A DNA stretch of 64,000 bases, from the NCBI GenBank assembly GCA_003260075.1, contig QLIY01000235.1, forward strand, positions 83,832-147,831. Reading direction: 5' to 3'. The notes under the pieces are model-generated. The model was not told where the DNA came from and did no database searches. It saw only the letters and a program-made list of their open reading frames with translations. Below are positions 33,434-44,899 of the stretch, in pieces. The stretch comes from Phallusia mammillata (lineage: Eukaryota > Chordata > Ascidiacea > Phlebobranchia > Ascidiidae). The position numbers and the translations under genes are program-made. Numbering within the stretch: position 1 is the stretch's first letter; every line of letters starts with the position of its first letter.

Positions 33434-35649
33434 TCATACGCATGATGACAAATTATTCGTTTCAAAGTGCACTGGGTCAACTGAGGATGCCATCGTCCAA
33501 ACTATTCCGTCCTCATTTGGGGCATGTGTTGATGGCAGAAGTACATGTAACACAAACGATCTGAAAATATTAGCAAATCATTCAAAGTGCTTTTCTATTG
33601 AATTTTGTCAGCAATAAATACAAACCAAATAGTAGACTATTAGTATTTTGACATTACAAGCCAGTGCCATAGAAAAAAAATCATGGCACCATCTTAAATC
33701 TATTTCAAGCAACATATAATGATGAATCCAATAAGACAAAAAGATGTAACAAAATTTAATGATCATCCATGGAAAAAAAATTGTTTGAAAAAGTGTCTCA
33801 TATGTTTATATATAGCATAATAGCAGTCTTAATATTAATATTTAGTTGATTAGTATTTTCCACAGACTTGATGCTCGGGTCGCGAGAATTTAGAGCAATT
33901 TTTTTAGGGTTGCGCCAAAAAGAATTTGCGGACCCCTGATCTACGTCATGCTTGGTTGACTGCTAACGAGTTGTCAAGGCTAAATAATATGAAATCCGTC
34001 ACTTGTAATTTCCTCACATGCCAATTGCCAAGGCAGAAATATAAAATCAATACTTTTGCTACTTCGTTTAGTAACTTTATGTTGTAGCTTTCTGCTATAC
34101 TTAATTCAAGTCAGATCAAGTAATGCAACTTCATTAGGTATGTTTAGTACAACTCATATGTTTAGTACAACTTTATCTTGTTCTATTTTTAATACTGACA
34201 ACACCATTTAATTTTGTACAAATTTAAGTAAATGTGGTTTTTGGACATTTCTTCAAATATTATTCAAAAATTTCAAAACTAAAAATTACACTAAAGTGGT
34301 AAAACTTACCTAAAATCAGTAAAACCAAGTAACTTTTTCCAATTGCCCATGTACCCAAAGTTGTAGGGGTTCAGAAATTTGAGGCGTAGTTTTTTAAGTC
34401 TGAATCTTTCCCGGTCGTTGATTAACTTTTCAATGCTAGTTTCACCCCATGTAATTAGTAAAATATGCCATACAGTTAGGCAACCTAAAGCCACAGTCAC
34501 TGCACTGAAACAGAAAAGTACACAAAACATAACCAGTTGAAAACACAAATTGAATGTAAATTACAACAAACTACATACCTGCATAAAATCCATAAAAAAA
34601 CTGTGCTACTGTTAAAAAAACGATCCTTCTTTGCACAGATGTTGATGTTCAATGCATGACGGAGTTTAACTCCATGAATGCCTAAAAAAGAGATGATGTG
34701 CTTCAAAGATATTGCAGAATCACAAAAAATATGATAATATACCTTCTGCCACATCAGATCCAAAAAACGAATAAATAGATTTTTTAATATCAAAAAGCTT
34801 TTCAAAAAATCGAAAGCAATCTCTGAACAAGGCCCAGCTTGAAATTGAGACATAAGTTGTTCCAAGCAACATAAATATGCAAAAGCAAATGAAATAGCGA
34901 TGATTAAAGTGACCAACACAATTGTTCAACCATGCTGCAAGTACAAATACAGGTAATTGGACTTAACGCAAGAAAAATATACAAATATTGTCTTACGGCA
35001 GTGATGATCCATTTTCAATCTACATTTCTTACAAACGGAACAGTGATGTGTTCTTGCAGGCTTTGGTGCAATGCATCTTTTACAAATTGATGTGACAGGA
35101 ATATTTGTTGAGTACTAAAAGCACAAGTTTATTGAAAGTAACTTATATATCAAAATGTAGCTAAATCATTTAAAAAAATATAGGTATCATATAGTATCAT
35201 ATATATATCATATTTCACTTACATTAGGTGGCACTCCTGGATCAGTGGTTACTGCTTTGTAATAGTTAAAAAGTATCATAGCCAATAAATAATGTCCATA
35301 AGCCACATGAACATATGCATATATTGGTGAGTGTATTTCAAACACAAATGGAATCACATTCATGTAGAATATGACTACAACTGAGGTAACAAGGCATATC
35401 ACAACGGTCACAAATGCCTGAAAAACAAATTGGATGAAAACAACATTTTTTAGTTGTTCTTGTGCACCCACTTACCACACCAAACCATCGAACTGCAAAA
35501 TCCACAAAGCAGAATACAGGTTCAAATAAAGATTCTGTGACAGAGCTGAAACTGTTAAAAGTCAATGATTTGTGACACAATCTCAAATACTGCAAATATT
35601 GTTTAATTGAGTAAAGACAGCTACAGCATGTGAAATGTATTTCACGCAT
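33434..35649 (-). CDS. ZDHHC16: Palmitoyltransferase ZDHHC16
   Basis: An integral membrane S-acyltransferase that palmitoylates cysteines of membrane-associated proteins. Seven exons join in frame: 35476-35649, 35223-35417, 34997-35114, 34743-34934, 34579-34681, 34310-34504 and 33434-33560, giving 367 aa (vertebrate about 377). The Cys-rich domain reads [21 protein letters not shown], then [20 protein letters not shown]; the DHHC catalytic box is intact. Paired hydrophobic segments lie before and after it. FEPVF and RWFGV, then [17 protein letters not shown] and the C-terminal LLPSTHAP block are ZDHHC16 hallmarks. The last exon is separated by a 749-bp intron holding duplicated MITE sequence. 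The ATG at 35649 gives an N-terminus of family length; an acceptor lies 24 bases upstream. The gene lies 266 bp downstream of SGSH on the same strand. Confidence 0.93.
33812..34138 (+). repeat. Copy of 29145-29471 within the last ZDHHC16 intron
   Basis: Carries the right end of the GGGGTCCGCAAAT-family MITE (ATTTGCGGACCCCTG) and about 200 bp of the same flank found at 29272-29471. There is no left MITE end here. Confidence 0.85.
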
Positions 35650-35915
35650 AGCTTTTTCATGATATTTTTGTTGTCTGAAAAACAAATGTAAGCTTCATAG
35701 TTCACTGGCACCAACATTAAAAAACCTTCTCCAGTCAGTTTTTAGAAACAGTACACAATCAACATGAAATCTGCAATGTAACAGTGGCAAACACAAATGG
35801 TTTAATATAAAAAAAACTGTATGCAGTGCAGAAAAAATGAAGTGTATAAAATATATAGTATGAATTATTGCACAATGCTACATTTCATGACAGCAGTTCT
35901 GTACAACTATACTGC

Positions 35916-37919
35916 TTATAACTCATTGTGTAAGGGCATACACACTGGTTTGGAAGCATAAGGACCAGCGTCTTCCAAAACACCATCTGGGGCACATCGC
36001 CATGGGTCCCATGTTATATCCTGCCATAATTTTAATTTAGTTTCTAAGATGGATTTTGTATCCGCATAGACTGGATCCAAAGCCAAATTGTTTTTTTCCA
36101 GAGGGTCATTTGCCAAATCATACAACTCAACCGGACTTCTGTAATAATAGTCTTTAAGAGTTTTAAACCAATGTGTCTCTTGGCCTATTATGGTTCTGTT
36201 TAAAATGTCCTGAAATGCAGGAGAGATGTAAAAGTCTTGGTCAATAGGAAAGGGCATTAGATAGTTTAAATTTTGAATCAATGTGAAATTATCTTGCTGA
36301 ATTGACCTCATTGGATAGTACATTGTCACTTCATGTAGACTGTGACTTCCGTAAACAGTGCTTGTAACATATTTTTTCAGTAAGGACTTTCCGGTTAACT
36401 TCACATCACGGCCTAACAGTTTGTAATCAGGATATTGCAAGCCAAACCAGTCCAACACAGTTGGTGTAATGTCTAACAGAGACACAGATGTATCTTCAGT
36501 TTTTCCCCAGGTTTCTTTTTTGGTTGGAATGGATACAAGAAAAGGTTCACTTCTTCCTGATTTGTAAAGATTTGTTCGGCCATTTAAAAATGGAATTCCA
36601 TTGTCAGAGGTTAAAATAACCATGGTATTATTGAGGTGCCCAGCTTTTGTTAGCTCCTTTATTATCAAGCCAACACCTTGGTCCAATCTTGAGATGGTAG
36701 TGTATTGCGCAGATAGGTCTTGCCGTGTGGCAATAGTATCCTGGACAAAAGGTGGAACTACAACTTCATCAGTACTGTAATACTCTGGTTTCCAATCAAC
36801 TATTTGCCCCATTTTAGGTTCACCATTGCCAAACTTTTCACAAAAAACTCCGTACTCTGGGTGAGTGTGTCCACATCTGTGCGGATCATGGAACCCAATG
36901 TAAAGAAAAAACGGCATGTTACTGGGCTGAGTTTTAAAAAAATTCTCTGTAAGCTGCTTCATGTGGGTAATATTACGCCCAACTTGGAGGATTGAGTTAT
37001 TTTCCTCAGTCTCAGCAAAGTCAAATGGATACACTTCTAATGGTGCTACATGCTTTTTCCCAATAATGCCTGTTCTGACACCCCCAGACTTAAGCAACTT
37101 AGAAAGACTTTGAACTCCATCAAATGATTCGAAATGATGGTAACCATTGTGCAGTCCATACATTCCTGAAATATAAATTATTTAACTTAATAAAACCATA
37201 CATTTTCTGGTGTTAATGACATAGTAACTTTCTGCGCTTTGAATTGTTATGTTATAATTTTTACTTGTAAAACATATTCTGTTAACAAAATTAAAACTAT
37301 TAGCACAAAACATCTGCATACACACAGTATATAGAATACGGCAGTTTCCAATAAGACCTCAGGAATACAGGTTCAACATGTCCCGCATACTTTGGTGTGA
37401 AATTTCTGCATGCAATTCAAAAAAATTGGTGTGCAAAAAAGTTTCGAACAACTTGCACATGCTGTAACTGTACAAACTGGGTGTACACAATGATATTAAG
37501 TTTCAGGCAATTAAAACAAACTCTGTTGCATTCCGACCTTGTTTGTGGTAGTTACTTTTTTTAATAACATACTTGAAAGGCATGAACAAAACCAATGCAA
37601 ACACATGTGTTATGTTATTGAACTTGCCATTTTGATGCTCAGGAAGTCCACTAAGAATTGTTGAACGACTTGGAGAGCAACTGCTCACAGTTGTGAATGC
37701 GTTGACATACCTAGTGCTGCGATGTGCGAGTTGAGAGATGTGGGGAGTACGTATAACATTGTTTCCGTAACTATTGAGCTCAAATCCCAAATCGTCAGCT
37801 ACAAGAACCAATACATTTACAGCTTGTTTGTCCCTCGTAACTTCGACAGAAGTGACTAATTCCAAGCCAACAAAACAGACGCAAAGCAATCCCAATTGTG
37901 CAACCGAAACGTGTTTCAT
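35916..37919 (-). CDS. SGSH: N-sulfoglucosamine sulfohydrolase (heparan N-sulfatase)
   Basis: A lysosomal enzyme that removes N-sulfate from glucosamine at the ends of heparan sulfate chains. Two exons, 37628-37919 and 35916-37165, give 513 aa (human 502). A signal peptide covers about residues 1-24. Metal ligands ADD lie at 41-43. The sulfatase signature CSPSR puts the Cys that becomes formylglycine at residue 81. [24 protein letters not shown] and the C-terminal PLHNEL identify SGSH among sulfatases. The intron donor is GC, not GT: only AATG followed by GCAAGT restores the QNGMYGLH reading. ZDHHC16 starts 266 bp downstream on the same strand. Confidence 0.98.
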
Positions 37920-38727
37920 TTCCTAATCCCTTATCCTCGTTCTACGCAAAAATTTTAATCTGCAAGAAAAAACACATTATGTAGGTCGCAGAACGCAACA
38001 TCACAAGTTACACAACTAGCATGCTATGGTTAACTTGCAAGTATCACACATTCTGTTGATCCGTTTGTAACAACATAAAACGTATAAATATCTGTGAAGT
38101 GAACTTGTAAGATACATTCAGGTATCCGTAATTGTTTTTTGTTGGTGTGTTGTCTTTATATTTTGCTGAATTTTGTATTTTTAAAATTTTTAGCTAACTT
38201 CGACAAGCACTTGTTTAACCAATAAAACCCGGGTGATGTGTGAACTAAAGAAGCTACCAGTGTGCTTGTTCGTTTTCCGGTAGCAAGAGAAGATGATCGT
38301 TGCAGTTTTTCCGCAACAACTTTATGTGAAATGTGACCCCAAGCCGGTAGACGTAGAGCTACTAATCAGGGTTGCCAGGTTAAAATTTTGCAAATCGACC
38401 AGACCGTAGGCCAGAACGCTNAAACGCCTATGCTCTGTTGCGCCACCTACCAGAAGTTATCAGGTCGGGCCAAAGGTGAAGCTCAGTGTTAGTAGGTCTA
38501 CCCCCCAGCCGAACCCCTCCCGATGACGCGACAAACTCTGAACTAATTTTTCTTTCTTTTTGGTCTTTTTGATACTTACTGTGGACAGCGCCCTTTCTTC
38601 CTGAAACTATCCTACAGGGTTTCTTTTCCTGTTAAAGTTTAACAGTTAAACCCCACCCTCTATCCCTAACACGAGTGTTTTGATTTAGGTTCCAGCTTGA
38701 TTGGTGCTCACTGCTCAGTCATATATG
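37920..38727. other. SGSH 5' flank and repeat end
   Basis: No gene recognised. An acceptor-like TTTTTGCGTAG lies on the minus strand about 25 bases upstream of the SGSH ATG. At 38349-38505 are ends of the GTAGAGCTACTAA / GTTGCGCCACCTACC inverted-repeat family, interrupted by a CAGGGTTGCC MITE end and one ambiguous base. Confidence 0.4.
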
Positions 38728-39495
38728 CAGGGTTGACATCGCCATGCATTCCAAAATTAAGGACAACCGAAAAATCAAGTTTTCATAGGAACGAAACAAA
38801 CGCTTTTAAAATAGGCCTTACCATACGTCCTCTTTTTGGTGGACGTGTCCTCCTTTTTAACAAAAACCAAGTTGTCCTCCGAGGACAAGAAAAAGTGCCC
38901 AAATGTCTTCCTTTTTAAAGAATTTCTGATTTATTATATACATCTGTGACAATTATGCCTTTGAAAACAGCCAAATATACATTTTTAGCATATTTTTTTG
39001 CAGAATGCACGTGAATATTACATTTTTTAAATACAACCTTATTTTAGTGTTGTGGCGTGATAAACTTTATCCAAGATGTTGTATACCGTCTAATTTCTGA
39101 GGCTTTTTTGGGGGGGGAGGGGCCCTTAAAGTATTTTTCATGTTCTTTTCAACAATGTGTCCTCCTTTTGGGGGGATGGAAATATGGTAGGCCTATTTTA
39201 AAACAAACCTTTGTATTATCTGCGCCATGCTATATCATATGCCATTTTTTGGCCAGAAACAATCTGTTCCAACAACTTCTTGTTTGTAGAAAATACTTTG
39301 TGCATCTCACGACTGCTCAGGTCTAGGTTTCTTAGTAGCAATCTGACGTCATTTTATTAGGTTTGCTCCTTGTAATTGTTGAAAAGGACTCAATCCACAA
39401 ACAAGGACATTTCTTCAAAGGACAATAAATTTTCCCAAGAATTGCTCTTCTAAATAAGGACAAATCTTAGAAATAAGAACGGTAAGGCAACCCTG
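38728..39495. mobile_element. hAT-type MITE, CAGGGTTG family
   Basis: Starts CAGGGTTGACATCGCC and ends AAGGCAACCCTG, with a perfect 8-bp duplication CATATATG (38720-38727 and 39496-39503). At 768 bp it is long for a MITE, but contains only short frames and no transposase signature. CCTCCTTTTT/GGACAA blocks recur inside. Confidence 0.85.
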
Positions 39496-39789
39496 CATAT
39501 ATGTGAGTCATATTTTACTGTCAACAATGCGGGCTAAAAATCAGGGGGCACTAAACTACAGCCCGCGATGTCATTTCTTTCGGCCCGCGAAGGTATTTGG
39601 TCTTACATAAATCTTAGAAAAACTAAAGCTTGATGTAATCGTAAAGTTAATTTACTGCGAAAGAAATTCCGAAACATGTGGGATTAATTTCACCTATAGT
39701 TTCACGGGACGCAAAAAATAAATCAAGGGCTGTTTGTTACATCACAGACAATTGAGGCCAAATGTTTGTATATTTTTTAAATTATATTA

Positions 39790-40668
39790 ATGCTTAATCA
39801 TAAACATTACTGCCAAGGTAGTGGTGTATATAGAATACATCGTGTAGACGTTTCGACAATCTCTAAGACCAGTGTTGAATGGTGCCACTTTCTCGACGTC
39901 ATGGTAGAAAAAACAAGTGTAGGAATTAATACCTGTACCTACCGGAAGCCAACCAACACTGGTCTTTACACCAAATGGGAAAGCTTCGTACCGGCTCGTT
40001 ATAAGCGGAATTTAGTACTGTGTCTTCTCAACAGGGCGTACGGAATCGCTAATTCATACACAATAATGCACGAAGAATTTAAGAAGGTCAAGAAAATGCT
40101 TGGAGCGAATGGTTATCCCCACAACTTTGTGGACGGGTGTATCAAAGGGTTTCTGAACAAAAAACACCAATCGAAGGTATTAAACAACGACTCAAACGAG
40201 GAGAGATACGTGGTTGCAAGACTTCCATTTCTCGGCCCAGTATCTTACAACATTACGCGTGAATTGGGGCATTTTGTTCATCGAACCGGGGCCAACATCC
40301 GCTTACGTCTTGTCCATGAAACGAACAAACTTTCACGGCATTTTCCTATAAAAGAGCGCCAGGAACACATCAAAAGAACTAACGTTGTTTACCGGTTGGT
40401 TTGCAACTGCGGCGCTTCATATATTGGGGAAACGCGGCGAAATCTCGCTGTAAGAATTAAAGAACATCGCATGGACCAAAAATCAGAAGTGTGCCGGCAC
40501 ATTTTATCGAATCCGACACATAAAGTTAATTTTGCCGAGCCGGAGATTTTGGACGCAAACCAAGACCGCGTGAGACTGTTGTTTCTCGAATCGCTTTTTA
40601 TTCAAAGGCATGAACCCGAGCTCAACATCGACACAGTTTCCATGCCCTTGCGTCTGTTCAACACCTGA
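39790..40668 (+). pseudogene. Truncated Penelope-like RT / GIY-YIG endonuclease ORF
   Basis: The intact frame covers only the thumb-side part of the reverse transcriptase and the complete GIY-YIG nuclease. The nuclease keeps the YIG-type box (ASYIGETRRN) and the downstream Arg-rich helix. The frame enters through the left inverted repeat, so the first 25 or so codons are not original coding sequence. In an intact element the RT and nuclease together perform target-primed reverse transcription. No frameshift is seen in the remaining part, suggesting a fairly young copy. Confidence 0.85.
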
Positions 40669-40918
40669 CCCATATCTCCGGTTTTTATCTTTTCGTCTAC
40701 GCCACCGTTCTAAACGTCGTTCCCTGTTATCGTCTGTGACGTCACTTCACACATCTGGCTTCCCCTTTTTTTCTTTCTTTTTTTTCCTTAGTGCTTTATA
40801 TACCGTGTTCCACAGCTTGATTGAAAACATGTACTGATGATGACAACAGAGATTGTCGAAACGTCTACACGATGTATTCTATATACACCACTACCTTGGC
40901 AGTAATGTTTATGATTAA
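39794..40918 (+). mobile_element. Penelope-like retroelement, 5'-truncated, with 71-bp inverted repeats
   Basis: Perfect 71-bp inverted repeats bound the unit at 39794-39864 and 40848-40918. Between them a frame (39790-40668) of up to 292 codons encodes the C-terminal reverse-transcriptase part (FLDVMVEKTS, then YRKPTNTGLYTKW) followed by a GIY-YIG endonuclease domain (VVYRLVCNCGASYIGETRRN, then LAVRIKEH). That RT plus GIY-YIG order is diagnostic of Penelope-like elements. The catalytic RT palm is missing, so the copy cannot move by itself. Terminal repeats in inverted arrangement are known from this group. Confidence 0.9.
40831..40868 (+). ncRNA. Hammerhead-ribozyme-like motif at the Penelope-like element end
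   Basis: CTGATGA (40834-40840), a stem-loop GACAA-cagaga-TTGTC as stem II, GAAA (40858-40861) and the cleavage triplet GTC (40863-40865) occur in the hammerhead order. TGTA before the first box can pair with TACA after GTC as stem I. Stem III is minimal (ACGT), as in Penelope-type hammerheads thought to act as dimers. The left inverted repeat copies only the GAAAC-side half. Confidence 0.65.
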
Positions 40919-41321
40919 ACTACTTTTCAAGTCCGTGCATAGTGTTCCTAAGTATATTAATGCTATTTTACTAAAAAATAGTGTTTTGATCGGTAGAATG
41001 CAACAGCATGCTAAAACACATTTTAGCGCAAGTTTGGTTACACCAATGGTATTTATTGAAACTGTTTAGCAGTTTGTTCACTCAGATCAATGATACTATA
41101 TGTTGTATAGTATCATTGCTCAGATAGCGTAACCCTAGTAAAAACATTCAACTTTTGTTTTCAACAAATTTTGTTCAATCTCAGCAACAGGTTTCCATCG
41201 ATTACAATGAAATTGTAAGAAAAAAACATTATTGACTTTGCCATTGTATATGTGCGAACAACTATTTTTGTAATTACGGTATATACGTATAAACAGACCA
41301 CAGCAATAAAGTTAAACCCAT

Positions 41322-41327
41322 TTTATT
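41322..41327 (-). terminator. Polyadenylation signal of PRELID1-type gene
   Basis: AATAAA on the minus strand (TTTATT as written) lies about 130 bp after the PRELID1-type stop codon. Confidence 0.5.
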
Positions 41328-41454
41328 TGAACTGTTACATATTGAATGCACATTTTTAACTGTTTTCTAGTAATTGTACTACAAAACAATATTATTGGAA
41401 TGGTGCACATGCACTAGTACACTTTAAAAACAGGCACTGGAATGCTACCATCTG

Positions 41455-43370
41455 TCATGACTTTTCAGTAACAAATTTTTGAGCCATGGAAGCAAGATTA
41501 ATAGCCTGTTGCTTTGCCTTATCTTTCGCTTTGTCCTTTGCTTGTTTGATAGACTCCATAGTGTGTTCCTTGTTATAAGCATTGCTGTTATTACTAGTAG
41601 AATGCAACTGCAACATAGAAACATATCCCAGGTGTGCTTTCTTGGCATTTGATTTCCAGCGGGTTAGGCCAAACTGGCGCAATACTCGTCTGAAGCCTTT
41701 GTAGGATGAATCAATCCAACCTTCCCGAGTTATCATGGTGGATGACATTTCTGGCTCCCTAATTGTCATGCATTCCTGTACGTCCTGAACAATAGTTTTT
41801 TTTTTGTGATATCACTACAAATATTCATGTTTGAACATTTTTTAATTTACTTTGTATCAAATTTGTAACTTGTAATTCATACAAACTAGTAACTTGGGTG
41901 TGACATCATTAGTATAAGCATCTTATCAATCAACATTGGGGCACACTAAGATAAGATAAGTAGACTACACAAGGGGTCAGTCCACCCAAAATTATGTGCT
42001 TTGTTTGAGTTTGTTTGACAATTTGTTGTGCAAGGCCTTTAAATGTCTTTAATTTCTCATAATGTAAAGTATGCATTAATCCTAACATGTAGCTGAAATC
42101 AGTCAAAGCCTGTTTAGGCATCAACAATAAAAAACACATTGTTACTGCCAAACAAACAGTAAGTTACTGAATTCACTTCTGTTGTTATATAGTTATGGAC
42201 ATGAGAAGAACAAATACCACTGACTGGTCGATAGATGTAAGTTCAGAAAATCCACTTAGTCGTTCACCCTTTGGTTTCAATTACGAGTGTTGACTGGTCG
42301 ATATTAATGATTTTGAATGTCTTGGTTTGTCATGCAAACCTTTTTTTCAACTGCACTGTTAACCCAACAGCTACAAAGGACAATATATATAATATATAAT
42401 ACCACATGCCAAATAAATCAGTGACATTGGACATGTTCATATACATCAATTGTGAGAACCCAGGATTATCGAAAACACATAGTATGTGCACAATGTTTTC
42501 TTGTTACCCCGGTCTCCTGCACTTACCATCATTTGCTTGTATGAAATATTCCATGTGTAGACTTTCATTGTTTTTGTTACAGGGTCAACAATTGATTCTT
42601 CAAGAATTGGAACCATTTGCTTGAGATTGGCTGAAAATACCCATCTTCCCCAATGTGGAAGGGGGTTTGTTTTGCTTAGAATTCTCCGGGTGTATAACTT
42701 TCCATCAGGAGTTATACTACGTTCCAATACATCCTCAGTTAAAACATGCTTGCTGAAAAACAGGAATTTTAGTGTGGATTGCTTTTGTCGTACTGCAGTT
42801 TGTATTACATCAAATGGAGATTTTTGTTATTTTACTTACTCCAGACCTAGGATGCCTTTTTTTACAATGAATGGCGTTGAAGCAAAAGAAATGACAGGAA
42901 ATATGATAGAACATTTTATGCAACAATTTTTACACTCTTTAATATTGCCCACATGCAATTTGGGTTTTTGATTTTAACAGGTTTTTCATGAGAATGACAG
43001 AAGGTTAAGTTTATTCACAAATTCTGTTTCAATTAAATAATAAATCACAAAATATATTATTAGCTGAGAAAATATTTTGGTGGGTAGCAAGAAAAGAAAA
43101 GATTGGCAGATTGGCCATGATATTAATAAATTTGACACAGTCCAACCATATACTGTAGCTGTACTATAAAAATCAAACAAACAAAACAACACTGACCCCC
43201 CCAAAATAGACAAACAAGTCACTTTAAAAAACAACTTATCATCAGCTTCACAAAAGTTTTTTTTAATCTTACCTATATTGATTTGGGTATTTCATCCAAA
43301 AACTTGAAACAGCATTATGCCACGAAGTGCTAATTAGGTTGCAAATGGATCCATATTTAGATGTATCCAT
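41455..43370 (-). CDS. PRELID1: PRELI-domain mitochondrial lipid-transfer protein, PRELID1 type
   Basis: Family members sit in the mitochondrial intermembrane space with TRIAP1 and carry phosphatidic acid to the inner membrane for cardiolipin synthesis. Three exons join in frame: 43273-43370, 42527-42752 and 41455-41784, giving 217 aa (human PRELID1 219). The PRELI domain spans almost all of it: FWMKYPNQYSKHVLTEDV near the start, RRILSKTNPLPHWG, ESIVDPVTKTM, YTWNISY. The C-terminus is an Ala/Lys-rich amphipathic helix (SIKQAKDKAKDKAKQQA) like the LEA-type tail of PRELID1, which favours it over PRELID2/3. The first exon gives MDTSKYGS instead of the usual MVKYF start, so the N-terminus is slightly divergent. 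Confidence 0.87.
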
Positions 43371-43695
43371 TATCCGAATTATTTTATTGTTGTTAGTGTG
43401 CAACTATTGAATCAAATTTAAGTTCACATCTGAAAATATTTAGACAATCTTTAGAAATCTAAACTGAAAGAGTTAATTCGACAGTAACACAACACCCAAA
43501 CTCGCCTATTTGGTGTTCTGAAGTCTGAACACCATGAATCAGATTCACATTTCACATCTCACAACACGGGACACGGATCTACAAACTAACACAAGAACTC
43601 ACAGACAAGTTTGCTAATTTCCTAAAAAGTGGCGCAACGGAGCATTGATGACTTATGCCTTATGACAGTGGTTCTCAACTCGTTTCGGGCCATGA

Positions 43696-44562
43696 ACCTA
43701 CGTAAACAAGTATCGGTTAAAGTCATTTCGTTGGCAAATATTGTTTAAGACCAGAAATGTGACTCTACGAGGTGAAACTTCTTGCTCTAACGTACATCTG
43801 TGCTAATTTATAGAAAAATATTAGGCTCGGATATGCTTTTTATTTCTTTCGTAACATTGGATTAGCGATGTATGCATTTGTACATGTGCGACCTACGTAA
43901 ACAAGTATCGGTTAAAGTCATTTCGTTGGCAAATACTGTTTGAGACCAGAACTGTGACTCTACGAGGTGAAACTTCTTGCTCTAACGTACATCTGTGCTA
44001 ATTTATAGAAAAATATTAGGCTCGGATATGCTTTTTATTTCTTTCGTAACATTGGATTAGCGATGTATGCATTTGTACATGTGCGACCTACGTAAACAAG
44101 TATCGGTTAAAGTCATTTCGTTGGCAAATACTGTTTGAGACCAGAACTGTGACTCTACGAGGTGAAACTTCTTGCTCTAACGTACATCTGTGCTAATTTA
44201 TAGAAAAATATTAGGCTCGGATATGCTTTTTATTTCTTTCGTAACATTGGATTAGCGATGTATGCATTTGTACATGTGCGACCTACGTAAACAAGTATCG
44301 GTTAAAGTCATTTCGTTGGCAAATACTGTTTGAGACCAGAACTGTGACTCTACGAGGTGAAACTTCTTGCTCTAACGTACATCTGTGCTAATTTATAGAA
44401 AAATATTAGGCTCGGATATGCTTTTTATTTCTTTCGTAACATTGGATTAGCGATGTATGCATTTGTACATGTGCGACCTACGTAAACAAGTATCGGTTAA
44501 AGTCATTTCATTGGCAAATACTGTTTGAGCCCAGAAATGTGACTTTACAAGCTGAAACCTTT
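43696..44562 (+). repeat. Tandem array, 195-bp unit, about 4.4 copies
   Basis: Units begin (ACCTACGTAAACAAGTATCG) at 43696, 43891, 44086, 44281 and 44476. Copies 2-4 are almost identical, copy 1 has a few changes, and the fifth is partial and diverges near its end. The spacing is exactly 195 bp each time. No coding frame runs through the units. High identity points to recent amplification or ongoing homogenisation. Confidence 0.95.
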
Positions 44563-44723
44563 TCTCCCATACCTCAAAATGTCGATTTGTACGTACCTTG
44601 ACCACTCTCTATGGTTTAAAAAAAAATGAAAAATTTTTTTTGGAAACTGTACGCAGTGGTGCGTAACGCTTATTAATAATTTTCGCACTTACCATTTCGG
44701 CGAAATGATGATGGTCATAAAAG

Positions 44724-44757
44724 CATAGATAACTTAATTTGAATTAAGTTATCTATG
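44724..44757. repeat. Perfect 34-bp palindrome
   Basis: Two 16-bp arms starting CATAGATAACTTAATT are separated by two bases and match exactly in reverse complement. It lies between the tandem array and the right inverted repeat of the foldback-like element. Confidence 0.9.
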
Positions 44758-44899
44758 ATAAAAGCCTATGCTTCGCTACGCTACCTTTTGGAAATTAGCA
44801 GGCCTGTCTGTGAGTTCCTGTGTTAGTAGCTCTACCCACAATACGCCGGTTTGGGAATTTTCGGTAAGTGGTGCAACGGAGCATAGGCGTTAACCACTG

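Larger units (their letters stand above)
43575..44836. mobile_element. Inverted-repeat (foldback-like) element carrying a 195-bp tandem array
   Basis: Imperfect inverted repeats of about 75 bp lie at 43575-43650 and 44764-44836. Both include CTAACAC, GAACTCACAGACA, GCTAATTTCC and a GCAACGGAGCAT-like inner end. Between them are a MITE-like terminus (CAGTGGTTCTCAACTCG at 43665), the tandem array and a perfect palindrome. Further ends of the same family are scattered at 28281, 38349-38505, 44850-44895, 46497-46555, 47655-47722 and 50269-50473. No ORF is present. Confidence 0.6.

Noticed and set aside
43696-44562. Regular repeats considered as a CRISPR-like array
   Set aside because: Units are contiguous 195-bp tandem repeats without spacers, in animal DNA.
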